From contig CM041465.1 in the NCBI GenBank assembly GCA_023213395.1, forward strand, positions 64,611,741 through 64,675,740: DNA of 64,000 bases, given 5' to 3'. Under the pieces are notes generated by a model. That model made no database searches and had not been told where the DNA came from. It saw only the letters and a program-made list of their open reading frames with translations. Source of the stretch: Cycas panzhihuaensis. Its lineage: Eukaryota; Cycadophyta. Position numbers and translations under genes: made by a program. Below are positions 1-11,185 of this stretch, piece after piece. Position 1 is the first letter of the stretch. The number at the start of each line of letters is the position of its first letter.

Positions 1-1975
1 GCAGATCTAGGATCTTCTCAGTCAGATGAGAAGAGGACCTAGTGGATTGTTGTGGTTTGGTCTCCTTAGTTTGAGGTGGTACCTCACGTCATTGTGAGGG
101 CTTAAGAGGCTTCTTGAGTCCAGCCTAAATCTCAATATCCTCAAGTGCTAAGCACTTTGTGATGGCAGAGTCGCATGTAGTCACCTCCATCTTAAGGACT
201 TCTACATGGACTTCAGGGTGAAGTACATTAACAAAGAGATCCCTCTTCAATTCCTTAGGCAAAGTAGCCTTAGTGGAATGTAGGAGGTCATGGAATCGCT
301 GCACGAAGTCATGATTCATTTCATCATGACCTTATTTGAGTGAAAGAAGGGATTTTATTCCACTTTCAAATGGGCGAGCAACATCAAAATAATTGATGAA
401 CTCATCCACAAGTTGTTGGAATGAGAAAATGGAATGGGCTGGCAGTCAATAAAACCACTTAAGGGCATTGCCTTGTAAGGATCATGGGAAAAGTTTCATT
501 AGAATGTGATCATAGACCCAGTAATCAATGCATACCATAGAGAAACTATAGACGTGCTCCGTTGGGTCTTGTGATGAAGTTCCATCGAACTTAGGAACTT
601 CAGGAGGATGAGGTGGCAAATTAGTTCTTAATGCCTCAATAGATAATGGTGTCGATCTATAATCCATGAAGGGACGTGCCCTTGCCCAGACCATAGGATC
701 GGTAAATGATGTAGGAGGTAATGGGCAAGGAACAGATGGGGGTGGTAGACCCATCCCTCATTGAGGAAGTATCCCTTACTAGAAAGGGACTTGAGGATAA
801 GCACATTGAAAGGAAGTTGGGTTCCCTTACAAAGGCGTAGCATAAGAGACTACATAGGATGGTGGAAAAGAAGGGTGTGGAACTAGGTTTTGTCCATATG
901 GGCCGCTTGTGGGTGTCACAACCCCATATAGATGTAATAAGTCCACCCAGTAAGCTAGAATATGGTTCCCTTTACCATGCCCCCAAGGTTGAGAAGCGTA
1001 ACCTAGGGGTATGTAAATAGAAGGACCATTAGTTTGGTTTTGAGTACACATGGGAGCGGATCTGACGTGACTAGTAGTAGTAATGCTAGTAGGGCCTCTA
1101 GACCTACTAGGAAATACATGTGCCATATTGGGAAGTGGCATGTTGGCTTGACTTGGAAAAGGTATGTTAACCCCAAGCTAAGAGAAAGACATACCATGAG
1201 AGGGTCCTGAAGAGCTAAGACCATGATGAGGAATGAAGGTGCAACATACATCTCTAAAGTAGGTGTAGGGATAGTGCAAGATAAATGTGTAGGTACAAAA
1301 GGATTACTTGTTATGGGAGGTGTAGATGCGGATGAAGATGGTGGGATAGGAGTAGACGAGGAGGAGGCTCCCCCACATAAGACATCTTCAAACCATCTAG
1401 GACATGATTGAAAATGAGTAGCTCGAAAGCACTCACTAAGGGCTTCAACCACGTCAACAGGAGAGGTATCTACGTGATCGTGAGAGGTATACGGGACCTC
1501 AAATAAAGTAGGTCCCTCAGGGCACTCCTCATAAGAATCACCAACTGGATGGTGGATCTCAAAAGGAGATGGGCCCTCTACCATATGAGTAGAAGGATGG
1601 GTGTCAAGTGGGTGATGTTGATCACCCGAGTAGTAAATAGGATCGTCACCCTCTTAGGTGGATCCAGGAATAGATGCAGGGAACTCATGAGCTCCCGAAG
1701 AAAAAGCATAATAGGCCCAATCAGAAGGGTATCCTTCCATTGTTGAATCAGAATCCAACGATGAAAGAAGATGATATGTAGGGTCTTCTAATAATGGAGG
1801 CAAACCACATAGGCGACGCGAGAAGCATTGCATACAAAACTTGCCAACACGTTAGAAGAGAGAAAAAGAGATGCAAAGTATGCATTGGGGGCTGCCCAAC
1901 AAAGAGATGAAGTGGAGGAGACCACTATAAGGTAATAGTACCAACAGGAAGGGATAAGAACTAGCTCCTTTACTG
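1..1975 (-). pseudogene. gag of the Tat/Ogre-like element, broken, 5' part
   Basis: Reading the minus strand from about 1975 downwards gives an acidic and then proline/serine-rich N-terminal part (around 1745 to 830). It is followed by a retrotransposon gag core: the segment PKFDGTSSQDPTEHVYSF near 600-540, then LQGNALKWFY near 475 and FQQLVDEFINYF near 420-385, and MNHDFVQRFHDLL near 320. These are hallmarks of the Retrotrans_gag fold that forms the particle shell. The reading is broken by several stops and at least two frame changes (near 1140, 830 and 480). It ends in a stop near 125, before any zinc knuckle or protease. It is non-functional. Confidence 0.75.
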
Positions 1976-1980
1976 GCAAG

Positions 1981-1998
1981 TCCCCAGTATGGTCGCTA
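1981..1998 (-). other. Primer-binding site, Tat/Ogre (tRNA-Arg-like) type
   Basis: The minus strand reads TAGCGACCATACTGGGGA. This resembles the TGGCGACTC...CTGGGGA primer-binding site known from Tat/Ogre elements and differs clearly from the initiator-Met site used by the other elements here. It lies one base inside the proposed LTR end and just upstream of the gag reading. Confidence 0.5.
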
Positions 1999-1999
1999 G

Positions 2000-4750
2000 T
2001 GGATGTGCATCTATGGGATAATCGCTAAGCTTGGTAGGAATGATGATGGTCGATGGTGATATCGAAGGTGTGGGTGAAAACCTACAAGCAAAGTAAGTAT
2101 CACGCAGGGCACCCCGTTCCCTAGAGCGCGAGTTTGGGACCTACAGATGATACCCAATTAGCTTGAAGTAGCCCTCAATCTAGGAGAGAAAGAGGGAAAA
2201 CAGGAAGGGTAGCCTGGATAAACTCGAGAGGAAGATCCTCCCACCCTTGGATGGCCGGAAGGGGAAGAGAGGAGTCCTCAAAGGTTTCCCTATGATGGAG
2301 GGAAATAGATGGGGATAAGGCAGGCAATAGCCTACGATGCAATTGGGTTCCTCTTGGTTATTTGACCGAGCAAATAAGGCCAAGAGAAGGAGATAACTAA
2401 ACCAAAGTTTCCTTTAACGATTCAAAGGGGAAACGAAAAAAGGAAAAAAAAGGGATAGGTGTCACACATGCAAGTAAATAATATTAAATGGAATAAACCG
2501 AAAAGGGCAAGGTAGGCTTCGTAGAGAAAAGGAAAGGGAAGATTAAGTTTCCTATAACATCCTTTTCTTATGAGGGTTGAGTATGTGATATACAAGTATG
2601 CAAGTGTAAATAAAATATACTATTTACCCTTGTTACTTTCATATGACCAACTTAGCTAGCACGTAGATCCTAAATAAAAGTAAGAAAGGGAAACGAGAGT
2701 TAAAGGAAGAATGTACATACCCAGAAGATGTAGCGGCCAATGGAAGGCCTCACTCATGTGCAACGCATGTCCTCACGTCAATCCACATATGCGTAACCAA
2801 GCCTTGACATGAATGATGGGGGCTTCCTTACCTTCCTCTTTATGAAAAGAAAGTGGAATAGAAGAAAGCAAAAGTAAAGAACAAAAGCGGTAGATCTTAC
2901 CCGTATCTGAATGACTTGTACCTTTATGAAAGCACCACACCAACCTGCATATGCACAAGATTATCCCTTTTAAGAAGAGGTTACAAAAGACAAGCTATAT
3001 ATATACAAGTATATATGTAATATTTATGTTAAAGTGTTAGGAAAAATAATCGTTGTAACAAGCTCTAGAATCCTCTCTCAAGCAAGCATATACATCAAGC
3101 GAAATGGAGTGAAGGGAAGCCTCATGATGGCTAATCCTCTGCTAGGTTCTCCACACAACTCTCTAGCATAACAAGACAAGGGTAAAGGCAACTAAGGATA
3201 GATAAGAGATGCAAGGAAAGAAGTGACAAAGCGTTTGGGAATATGCAAGACACAAAATTGCTATGGGTAACAATCTGATGTACAAACCCTTACCAATATT
3301 ATCAAGGGATACCCAACAACACAAGGGACACTATGGGGGTCCAAACAAGAGGCGTGAAGGCTTGGAATCAGTGCAGTAAGGGGCTACATACACTGGTAAT
3401 CCAGCACAAGCCTAGGGCTCACTCACTCCTAATTATCCCAAGAGGAGCATGAAGCAAGAGAAGAGAAGGTGGGAAGGGGATGCCTTTAGAGAGAAGGACT
3501 GAAAGGGGGGCTGCCCTACCTTGCTCTCTTTACCCAACCTTGTGGCTCTTCTCCTACTGCTCCGTTAAAGAAAACTAGTGGAGGGAAAGTAGAGCTAGGA
3601 AGTAACAAGCTAAACTTACTGAGAAAACAAGCTTTGCTATGGTTAAACCTAAAGGAAACATGCAAACAAGGTAAGAAATCGGTCTAATATAGAGATAACT
3701 TACTATAAATCCAGAGGAAAGGGGTTTAGAAGACCTGCTGGGCTGATATAAGGTAGGTCTATCCCTGCTACCAGCGGAGAAGAGGATCCCTGCAAGGGTT
3801 TGTAGGAGAAATCCCAATAGATAGCTGACAAAGACACTTGTTGGGCGAGTTAGAGAAGAACAACACCAAAATTGCTTAATAAAACCTAGAGAGAGGCTTT
3901 CCACTATGGGAGAAGGTAGTTGCAGGTGGATCCTGGCCTAGAGTTGCAGGAAATATAGGCCTACAAGTACACCTATATCAAAAAAATAAGAAGAGCAGAA
4001 GTTGTAGTAGGAACAATTATGTTGAAGATCCAAAATTGATCCAAGAGTCCTCAAAATAATGATGGTTTTGATACTTATACCCATCCCAGCCCTAAGTGAG
4101 CAAATAGAGTGTGAATAGGGCTAAGGTGGACGTGAGGCCATGTGGCGATTCCATGGAAAATGTGAGAATTGCCACAATAATTTTTAAAAAATAACTAACA
4201 ATAGTAGCACTACAGTAAACTTCGTGATACCGTTAAGTTTATAGCGATGCGGGACTAGAAAGCTAGGATGGAAGAATTATGGGTTATGGGAGCTTTGGGA
4301 GGTGATGTGGCAAGCCTGGGAGGGGCTGTCCCTCTTGTCTAGGTGGTTAAGATAGTCTAGAATGCATGTGGACAAAGGTAAGCAAAACATCAATGGGCAA
4401 AGGTCCCGGAAACAAGGTGCTAGGAGCTCAAAGTCGAGGCATGAATGGCTTATACAAACCAAAAGAAGCTTGAGGTAGTATGGAGATAGCACAGAGGGTT
4501 GTATAGTGCCATGGGGATGCTTACCTTATGGAAAGGTAGGTCCCGCTGGGTCATCATAGGCTCACAATATGACAAGCAGCATGAACAGGCAACAAATGCA
4601 AAGTGATCATGCGAATGAGGTAAGCAATCATGCAATGAGGCAGCACTTCTGTTAACCTTTCCAAAAAAATAGTACAAGTGAAAAGGAAGAAGCATATCTG
4701 AGCTTACCTGAGTCGACTTGTCTATATCCATTCCCGGTAGCTAGGAAACA
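2000..4750 (-). repeat. Putative 5' LTR of the Tat/Ogre-like element (about 2.75 kb)
   Basis: This stretch between the gag/PBS and the gypsy-2 LTR has no credible coding sequence; its short open frames do not resemble any retroelement domain. On the minus strand it begins TGTTTCC and ends CATCCA, giving the TG...CA ends of an LTR, one base before the PBS. A length near 2.75 kb is unusual for most gypsy elements but normal for Tat/Ogre elements. The partner LTR is outside the window, so the limits cannot be confirmed by pairwise comparison. Confidence 0.5.
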
Positions 4751-5016
4751 CATGTTTAAAAAGTGGCATTCATATAAGTAAAACCATTGATAACTAGAAT
4801 GCATGTTCTACAAGTGGCATTCATGCATTTTTAAACATTTGTGACTTGGTACCTAGGGCTAACAAACTTTAATTCAGCTCAAATTTGGTACATGTATAGG
4901 TACATATATCACCTTCACTTCCTCAAAATTTTAGCTTATTTATATATCAGTTACCATCATTTTTATTTATTTAATAATAGTATGTATTTGTTATTTTTCT
5001 ATTAGTTGTGGGAGCT
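4751..5016 (-). repeat. gypsy-2 3' LTR, distal fragment
   Basis: Aligns by eye with 16723-16984 of the gypsy-2 5' LTR. Shared blocks include CTTGGTACCTAGGGCTAACA, AATTTGGTACATGTATAGG and TTAATAATAGTATGTATTT-like runs. Homology stops at 4750 on the left (Tat-like insertion) and at 5016 on the right (chromovirus-1 insertion, target duplication GAGCT at 5012-5016). Confidence 0.85.
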
Positions 5017-5246
5017 TGATACGAAACTAGTTGTAACTGGAGAATAATAGCCAATTGCGTGAGATTGCTGAGAACAGGTGGAATCAATAAAACCATATAT
5101 ATTTGATTGATAAAATGTTTGATGATGCTATTATATTTGGGTCCTGATTTTATATACATATCAGACCCTCTTTCACGGAAGGATGTGATCGTTCAATAGC
5201 ACCCTTTGAATTAATTAATCCTGTGTTTTTAAAGAAGTTTATAACA
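5017..5246 (-). repeat. chromovirus-1 3' LTR
   Basis: 230 bp, TG...CA, matching 11186-11415 at 222 of 230 positions (eight substitutions counted by eye, seven of them transitions). A TATATAAAA motif lies at 5148-5156 on the minus strand, in the same place as in the other LTR. Confidence 0.95.
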
Positions 5247-5259
5247 ATTCCTCCCTCTT
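5247..5259 (-). other. chromovirus-1 polypurine tract
   Basis: The minus strand reads AAGAGGGAGGAAT directly upstream of the 3' LTR, where plus-strand DNA synthesis is primed. The same 13 bases occur next to the chromovirus-2 3' LTR at 42455-42467, which supports both calls. Confidence 0.9.
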
Positions 5260-5838
5260 AAGATGTTTCGCCCGTGAAACCTTCTCTTATCAACTTAGGA
5301 TGAAGTTTGATAAAATCGGAAGATTCCCATAAAGCATCTTCAATAGGCAGTTGTTTCCACTTAATCAAATATTCTCGAATAGTCTTGGACCACAATCTAC
5401 ATTCTGGAACTTCAAGGATGGCTTCTGGCAATAGAATTGATTTTCCTTCTTCATCTAGGAGGGATAGTTCTGTCTGTACATGTACACAATTTCCAATTTT
5501 TCTTTTGAGATAAGAGACATGAAATACGTTGTGTAGCTTTGAAGTTGGAAGTTCCAAGGCATAAGCCACTTCGCCAATTCTCTGTTTAATCTGGAAAGGT
5601 CCATAAAATCGAGGACTCAATTTCTACTTTTGAGAAGTTTTCAACGTTGCTTGCTTGTATGGTTGTAATCTTACATAGACCCAATCTCTGAATTCAAATA
5701 TTCTTTCTATACGATTTTTATCATCTTGTTATTTCATACGGTTTCTGGCTTCTTCTAAATGTCGTTTCAATATTTGAAGGATATTTTGTGATTCCTGGAG
5801 ATAGTCATTAACTACTGGAACCTTATTATCCAATTTTA
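5258..5838 (-). pseudogene. chromovirus-1 integrase C-terminus with chromodomain
   Basis: The minus strand encodes the integrase tail, which includes the GPFQI...VAYALELP and HNVFHVSYLKR motifs typical of gypsy integrase C-terminal domains. A chromodomain follows, with REYLIKWKQLPIEDALWE near 5380-5325. Chromodomains direct insertion to chromatin marks, as known for chromoviruses. A TAG at about 5623 splits the reading; from 5620 to 5258 it is open. The stop falls just before the purine tract. Confidence 0.85.
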
Positions 5839-6600
5839 ACTAATCTTTTAATTGAGTTGGTTGATAGCCATATAATGCTTGATATGGGGTCATTTTAATG
5901 GATGAGTGGTACGAAGAGTTATACCATGCTTTAGCTAAATGTAACCATTTGATCCACAAATACTGCTTATCTGTGACATAATTTCGTAAATAATTCTCTA
6001 AACCTTTATTAACTGCTTCTGTTTGTCCTTTTGTTTGCAGATGATAACTGGTACTCATATTCAATCTTGTACCTACTTGCCGAAACATTTCTTGCCAGAA
6101 ATAGCTTAAAAATTTTGGATCTCTGTCGCTAATAATGGTTTGTGGAAACCCATGTAACTTATAAATTTCTTTGATAAATACTTTAGCTAACTGCTGAGCT
6201 TTGTAGTTAGATTGAGTAGGTATAAAATGAGCAAACTTTGTTAAACGATCCACCACCACATAGATAGCATCTTTCCCTTCTGATTTTGGTAACCTTATGA
6301 TAAAATCCATGCTAATACTTTCCTATTTTTGTTGCAGAATTGGAAGAGGCTGGAGCAACCCAGGAGTAGCAATACGTTTGTATTTATTGACTTGACATAC
6401 AGTACATTCAGCTACAAATTTCATTATATCTTTTTTCATTCCTTTCCAGAAAAATGACTGTTTGACTCGTAAATATGTTTTATAAAATCCTTCATGACCA
6501 GTGGCAGGTACTACATGTGCTTCATTCAATATTTTGTTACGGAAAGTTGAATTTGGTCCTAAGAATATCCATCCTTTATACCATAAAATATCATTCCTCC
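5839..6600 (-). pseudogene. chromovirus-1 integrase core
   Basis: The N-terminal zinc-binding part (6529-6323) has GHEGFYKT...CTVCQ with the paired histidine and cysteines. The catalytic core (6310-5840) has VVVDRLTKFAHF, then IISDRDPKF, then GQTEAVN, giving the D, D and E metal ligands in place. The core is broken from the zinc finger by a stop at about 6320, and there is a stop at about 5838. The catalytic residues look intact, in contrast to the copia-D and gypsy-2 integrases. Confidence 0.85.
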
Positions 6601-6609
6601 ATTTGAATT

Positions 6610-7318
6610 TTTCTTCTTTTCCTTATTGAATTCTTTGAATGAGCTGTTGAATATCAGGATCTTTCACATATTCTGATTGTAAATCCATGATCCATACTAG
6701 TTCTATCATTGAGATAGCTTTTAATTGAGATTCTGTATTCTCTTCATCCTTCCAAGACAAGGCATCAGTTACTACATTATTTTTTCCCTTTTTATATGTT
6801 ATATCGAAATCAAATACCTGGATTTTACTGATCCATTTTTGTTGATCAGGGGATAATTCTTTTTGTTTTAATAAATATTGTAAACTGTTGTGATCTGTCT
6901 TGACTATAAATTTGCTACCTAATAGATACTTACGCCATTTAATTAAAGCATGTATAATGGCCAACATTTCTTTATCATAAGTTGACTTGAGAATTTCTCG
7001 ATTGTTTAGCTTCCTACTCTCAAATGCAATGGGTTTACCTTCTTGCATCAGTACTGCACCAATTCCTGTTCCTAATGCATCACATTCTATTATAAAAATT
7101 TTAGAAAAATTAGGTGTCGTAAGTGTCGGTAATTGGATCATGATTTGCTTGATTTGTTTGAAACATTTTGTTGCTTCTTCATACCACTGAAAAGAATCTT
7201 TTTTTAATAAACAAGTTAAAATAGATGTTTTTTGTGCATAATTTTTCACAAAGCGTCGATAATATCCTGTTAAACCCAGAAAACCTCGGAGTTTCGTAAT
7301 AGTTTTGGTATCGACCAT
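6610..7318 (-). pseudogene. chromovirus-1 RT thumb and RNase H
   Basis: The reading starts with LRGFLGLTGYYRRFVKNYA, the conserved end of gypsy RT. It continues through the RNase H domain: FIIECDALGTGIGAVLMQ (usual core D present, the following Ser replaced by Leu), STYDKEMLAIIHALIKWRKYL, FIVKTDHNSLQYLL and VVTDALSWK (Arg usual where Trp stands, a C-to-T change). It is in a different frame from the upstream RT, so a frameshift lies at about 7300-7318. Confidence 0.85.
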
Positions 7319-8070
7319 TCTTGAATTACTTTAACTTTTCCTGGGTCAGCTCTAATTCCTTCTTTTGATATAAGATGACCCAGATATTCTATTTCTTTCA
7401 TTCCAAAATAACATTTTGATTTGTTAGCATAAAATCTTTGTTCCTTTAAGGTGTTTAGCACTTGGTCTAGATGATTCATATGTTCTTCCCATTGCTTACT
7501 GAATATTAATATGTTGTCGAAGAAGACTAAGACAAACTTCCTCAAGAAAGGCTTTAAAACTTGATTCATTATAGCTTGGAATGTGGCTGGTGCATTAGTT
7601 AACCAAAAGGGCATTACTTTGAACTCATAATGACCATGATAAATACTAAAAGTTATTTTGTATGTATCTTTCGGTTTAATGCGAATTTGATGATAGCCTG
7701 ATTTTAAATCAATTTTAGAAAAATATTCTGCTCCATGTAATTTGTCTAGTAACTCATCGATTCTGGGTATAGGAAATTTATTTTTTATTGTAACCTTATT
7801 TAGTGCTCGATAATCTATGCACATATGGTATGATCTATCTTTTCTTCTTACCAAGATTACTAGTGCTGCAAATGGGCTTTTACTAGGAGTTATTGCTCCT
7901 ATATCTAATAATTCTTATATGATTTTTTCAATCTCATTCCGATAATGATGTGGTTGTTTATAAGGCTGAATAACAATTAGATTAGTACCTGCTTCCAATT
8001 CAATTTGATGTTCACAACCCCTGTCTAGTGGTAATTCTGCCGGAAGATTTTGAAAAACTTCGTTATGCTT
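7270..8070 (-). pseudogene. chromovirus-1 reverse transcriptase
   Basis: On the minus strand, [36 protein letters not shown] and the FKVMPF...NAPATFQ motif show a gypsy RT. The catalytic motif near 7524-7510 reads F-F-D-N instead of F-F-D-D, so the second metal-binding aspartate is lost by one G-to-A change at a CpG. The N-terminal part continues above 7854 through a stop (about 7920). The reading joins the RNase H only through a frameshift near 7310. Confidence 0.9.
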
Positions 8071-8670
8071 CTAGATGACTTTTTGCAGTTTAATTTCTTG
8101 GGTAGTTGGTTTAATTTCTGCTTGGATCAAAAAACGTTGAGCCATCATACCACGATAACCCTTCTTGATTAATTTTTCCATTTTTTTACAAGATATTAGT
8201 TGGCCATTTCCAGGTTTTTCTCCTTGAAGGACGATAATTATTCCATATTTCTTATACCTCATAAATAATTCTTCAAGATTCATTTCAGAAGTTCCTAAGG
8301 TTCGTAACCATTGACTCCCTAGAACAATATCTACTCCACCCACATCTAGCACATAAAAGTTTTCTTTAAGAATAACGTCACCAATAGTTATTTTAAGGTT
8401 CTCCATTATTCCTTGTCCATATATAACTTGTCGCCCTCCAACACTTACTTGAAAAGGGGTTGTTCTGGAAGGAAATAATTTTAATTGTTGAGCTGATATT
8501 CTATCGATAAAATTGTGAGTACTTCCTGAATCAATCAAAATCGTGATAGCTTGATTTTTAACAAATCCTCTTAATTTAAGCGTGTCTGATCTTGTCAATC
8601 CACTCATTGCTAAGAATGATATTTTTAATGTGTCCTCCTCCTGCTTACATTGATATCCCTGATTTTCCAT
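8071..8670 (-). pseudogene. chromovirus-1 aspartic protease
   Basis: The open segment contains ITILIDSGSTHNFID near 8545-8500, the retropepsin active site (D-S-G), followed by VGGVDIVLGSQWLRTLG, the conserved gypsy protease flap and C-terminal motif. It cleaves the Gag-Pol polyprotein in the family. Upstream it is continuous with the gag reading; downstream a TAG at about 8070 separates it from RT. Confidence 0.88.
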
Positions 8671-9837
8671 AGTTTCTTGGTCACATTCGATATCATCTTC
8701 TTCTTCAACTTCCTCATCCTCTGCTACTAGAGATAATTCGATGGTGTATAATTGATTTTTCTCACATTTATGATTAGGAGTCCATTTTTCAGCACACCTA
8801 AAATAGAGATTCTTTTTTCGTAGTTCTTCTTGCTCACATTTTGTTCTTTGAAGTAATGGTTTAACCAGCCGATTAACTCTGTTAGGTACAAAACTAGGTC
8901 GTATAGTAGGAGGAGGATTAGGACGAGTATACGGGGGAATATAAGGTTTTGTTCTTGCCTTCTTTAATTCATTGATCTTTCCTTCCTGAATCTAGGCTAG
9001 TTATATTATTTTATTCAAGTCCTGAGGTTCTTGAATTTTAACATCAGCTTGGATCTCAGTTATTAGACCATCTATATATAGCTGGATAAGTCAATTACTT
9101 AGAATATCACCTAACACATAGCTTAATCTTGTAAATGCTGTGCTATATTCTTCCACCAAACCAATTTGTTTTAATCTTCGTAGCTCACAATAATAATCAT
9201 GATTAGATATAGTTTCAAACCGTTCGATAAATAAGCATACAAATTCTTTCCAGGTAGGTAATTAATATCGAAAAGAAGTTCGTTCGAGACACTGCCACCA
9301 TTTACATGGTATTCCATCCATATGTAAAGTGGCTATCGAAACTCATTCTGCTGACTCAATCTCCATTAAGCAGAAATAGTTTTCTATTTGTTGTATCCAT
9401 ACTCTCGGTTCATGTGATTTTTGCTCCATACTAAAATGTTGTATAATTATTTTTTCCAACTTTTTCTTTTTCTGTATTTGGATATTTTGTAAACAATTGA
9501 AATATGCTTGAAAACCTACTATCTTCTGTTCTTCTAGAGTTAAATTATGATATTCATTAAGATATCTTCTGATAGCCTCGTTTTCAAAATTAATTGGAGA
9601 TATCTGAGGACTCAACTGATTTCTTGTAGTATGATGTCTAATATGTGATTGGCGACTCATTGCTTCATCTTCGAACTGCACAGCCATATCTTCCCTTCTA
9701 CTTGTTGCTATGACTGTTAGTTTATCCAAAATTTGATGTAATGTATGATTCAAAAGAGCATTTAATGTTTGAACCACATTGTGGACTGCTTGAGTGATTG
9801 GTTCGACGATTTCTTTTTGAATGGCGTTGTCTGTCAT
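8671..9837 (-). pseudogene. chromovirus-1 gag
   Basis: Starts at the ATG at 9837 (MTDNAIQKEIVEPITQ). The equivalent start in chromovirus-2 is at 37907 (MADNTIQKDIIELITQ), which supports this choice. The middle holds the gag core (CKWWQCLERTSF, then LPTWKEFVCLFIERFE). A degenerate zinc knuckle, YFRCAEKWTPNHKC, lies near 8815-8770; its first cysteine is replaced by tyrosine. At least four stops interrupt it (9343, and near 9270, 9090 and 8995). Confidence 0.85.
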
Positions 9838-10320
9838 ATCTTCTGTATTTATTACTTTAATAATAGTATAAGTACGAATCCACTGCCTGTCTGTCGTGTT
9901 TCAGTTACCTAATGAAAATAAATGGTATAGGCTTCTCTTGTTAATCTTTTTGCCTTCTTTATTTGATGTATCAATCTCAAATATTAAATGAAACTTTAAT
10001 ATCTCAATATAATATTTCGCTCTTTGCTTGAATTCCTTTGAGGAATCTCAAGTTGGTTGCACTCGTATATAGAAGATAGAATTAGTCAATTAGTTAATAT
10101 TTAAGAGATACCAATTGAATGTGGTTGGATGACTTAGAAGAAAATATATAATTGAAATATTGTTGAATATTGTAATGATTTGGGATGACAAAAATCTTAA
10201 GAAAAGATATAATTTAAATTATCATAAATGACATCAAAGTATAATATAATGGTATTAAACAATTATATAATTTATATTCTATAAAATATATAATATTAAT
10301 ATTATGATTAAAATAAGACT

Positions 10321-10590
10321 ACTAAAACACTATGATAAAATGATTAGTGATTAATATATAAAAAGTATAAAAATATGAAATACGATTTATGAAATATACC
10401 TTTTATGATTAACTAAAACACTATGATAACGTGATTAATGATTAATATAAAGAATATGAAATATAATTAATATGAAGTATACGCTATGATAAGGTGATTA
10501 ATGATTAATATAAAGAATATGTAATACGATTAATATGAAGTATATGGCATGGAAAATATAAAGAATATGAAATATGATTAATATATACTA
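10321..10590. repeat. AT-rich imperfect tandem repeats in the chromovirus-1 leader
   Basis: The block ACTAAAACACTATGATAA is seen at 10321 and again at 10412 (91 bp apart). CTATGATAA..GTGATTAATG recurs at about 10421 and 10484 (63 bp apart), each followed by ATTAATATAAAGAATATG. A partial copy follows near 10560. Copies are diverged and of unequal length. Confidence 0.75.
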
Positions 10591-10619
10591 AAACACACGG
10601 AAAATATGATTAATACAGA

Positions 10620-10830
10620 TGCGTTGATGTAGAGTAACGATTTATGGCTATTGTGTAAGGACGCAAGGGGCGCAACGGATATACGCGAACATAGGGATGC
10701 AGAGACGCAGACGTCAATGTAGAGAGGCAAGGACACAAGGACGCAGGGACACAGGTAGATGTAGAGATGCAGGTAGAGACATAAACGCAGACATAGAGAC
10801 ACAGACCCACAAACAGAATAGACGAGAGAT
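10620..10830. repeat. Degenerate six-base-type repeat tract
   Basis: A purine-rich run of GACGCA, GATGCA, GACACA and AGAGACGCAGAC variants fills about 200 bp. It is markedly richer in G and C than the surrounding leader. It is too degenerate to give a clean period by eye. Confidence 0.65.
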
Positions 10831-11171
10831 GCAGATGCAGAGAAATGACGCATATATGTGTTGAGAAATATGCTCAGAAATATATCAACTATATGAGAGT
10901 GACGTCGTAACATATATGTATACTGGTATAGAATAAAACAAATTAAATAAATGTATAATCGTAATGGACTAGTCGTAGAACGTTGCAGTCCAGTTATAAC
11001 AATGTGTAGCGCTAATCGAGATAGAGGATGTAACACAGATTTTAAATGACAATAGAACTGGATGGAATGAGGAGATAACTAACAATGAAACAGAAGATTA
11101 TTGCATATATATGATGGCTGTGCACCCAGATTATTATGTGGTTACGATATGATGGCAGAGTCTAGGATATT

Positions 11172-11183
11172 GCTCTGATACCA
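11172..11183 (-). other. chromovirus-1 primer-binding site (initiator tRNA-Met)
   Basis: The minus strand reads TGGTATCAGAGC, the exact complement of the 3' end of plant initiator tRNA-Met, 2 bp inside the 5' LTR. Confidence 0.95.
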
Positions 11184-11185
11184 CT

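Larger units (their letters stand above)
1..4750 (-). mobile_element. Tat/Ogre-like Ty3/gypsy retrotransposon, 5' part (LTR, PBS, gag)
   Basis: The order on the minus strand is long LTR (4750 to 2000), primer-binding site (1998 to 1981), then a gag reading (about 1975 to beyond base 1). The rest of the element lies outside the window to the left. The right end is inferred from the neighbouring gypsy-2 LTR: its homology with the copy at 16723-16984 starts abruptly at 4750/4751, and the minus strand of this element there begins with TG. It therefore appears to have inserted into the gypsy-2 3' LTR. Assignment to the Tat/Ogre group rests on the PBS type, the LTR length and the style of the gag; no pol domain is visible. 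Confidence 0.6.
9838..11171 (-). other. chromovirus-1 5' leader, non-coding
   Basis: 1.33 kb between the PBS and the gag ATG. It holds AT-rich imperfect repeats (10321-10590) and a degenerate GAYGCA/GACACA-type tract (10620-10830). I see no coding signal; the open frames across 10578-11036 follow from the simple repeat. Chromovirus-2 has a similarly long leader (36312-37906). Confidence 0.7.

Noticed and set aside
2180-2383. Short open frame rich in Leu, Ser, Phe and Pro in the Tat-like LTR
   Set aside because: Purine-rich strand artefact with no motif.
3575-3904. 109-codon minus-strand open frame within the Tat-like LTR
   Set aside because: No recognisable domain; LTR sequence without supporting features.
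10578-11036. 152-codon minus-strand open frame, rich in Leu, Cys, Tyr and Ser
   Set aside because: It is a translation of the simple repeats in the chromovirus-1 leader; a second overlapping frame is equally open.
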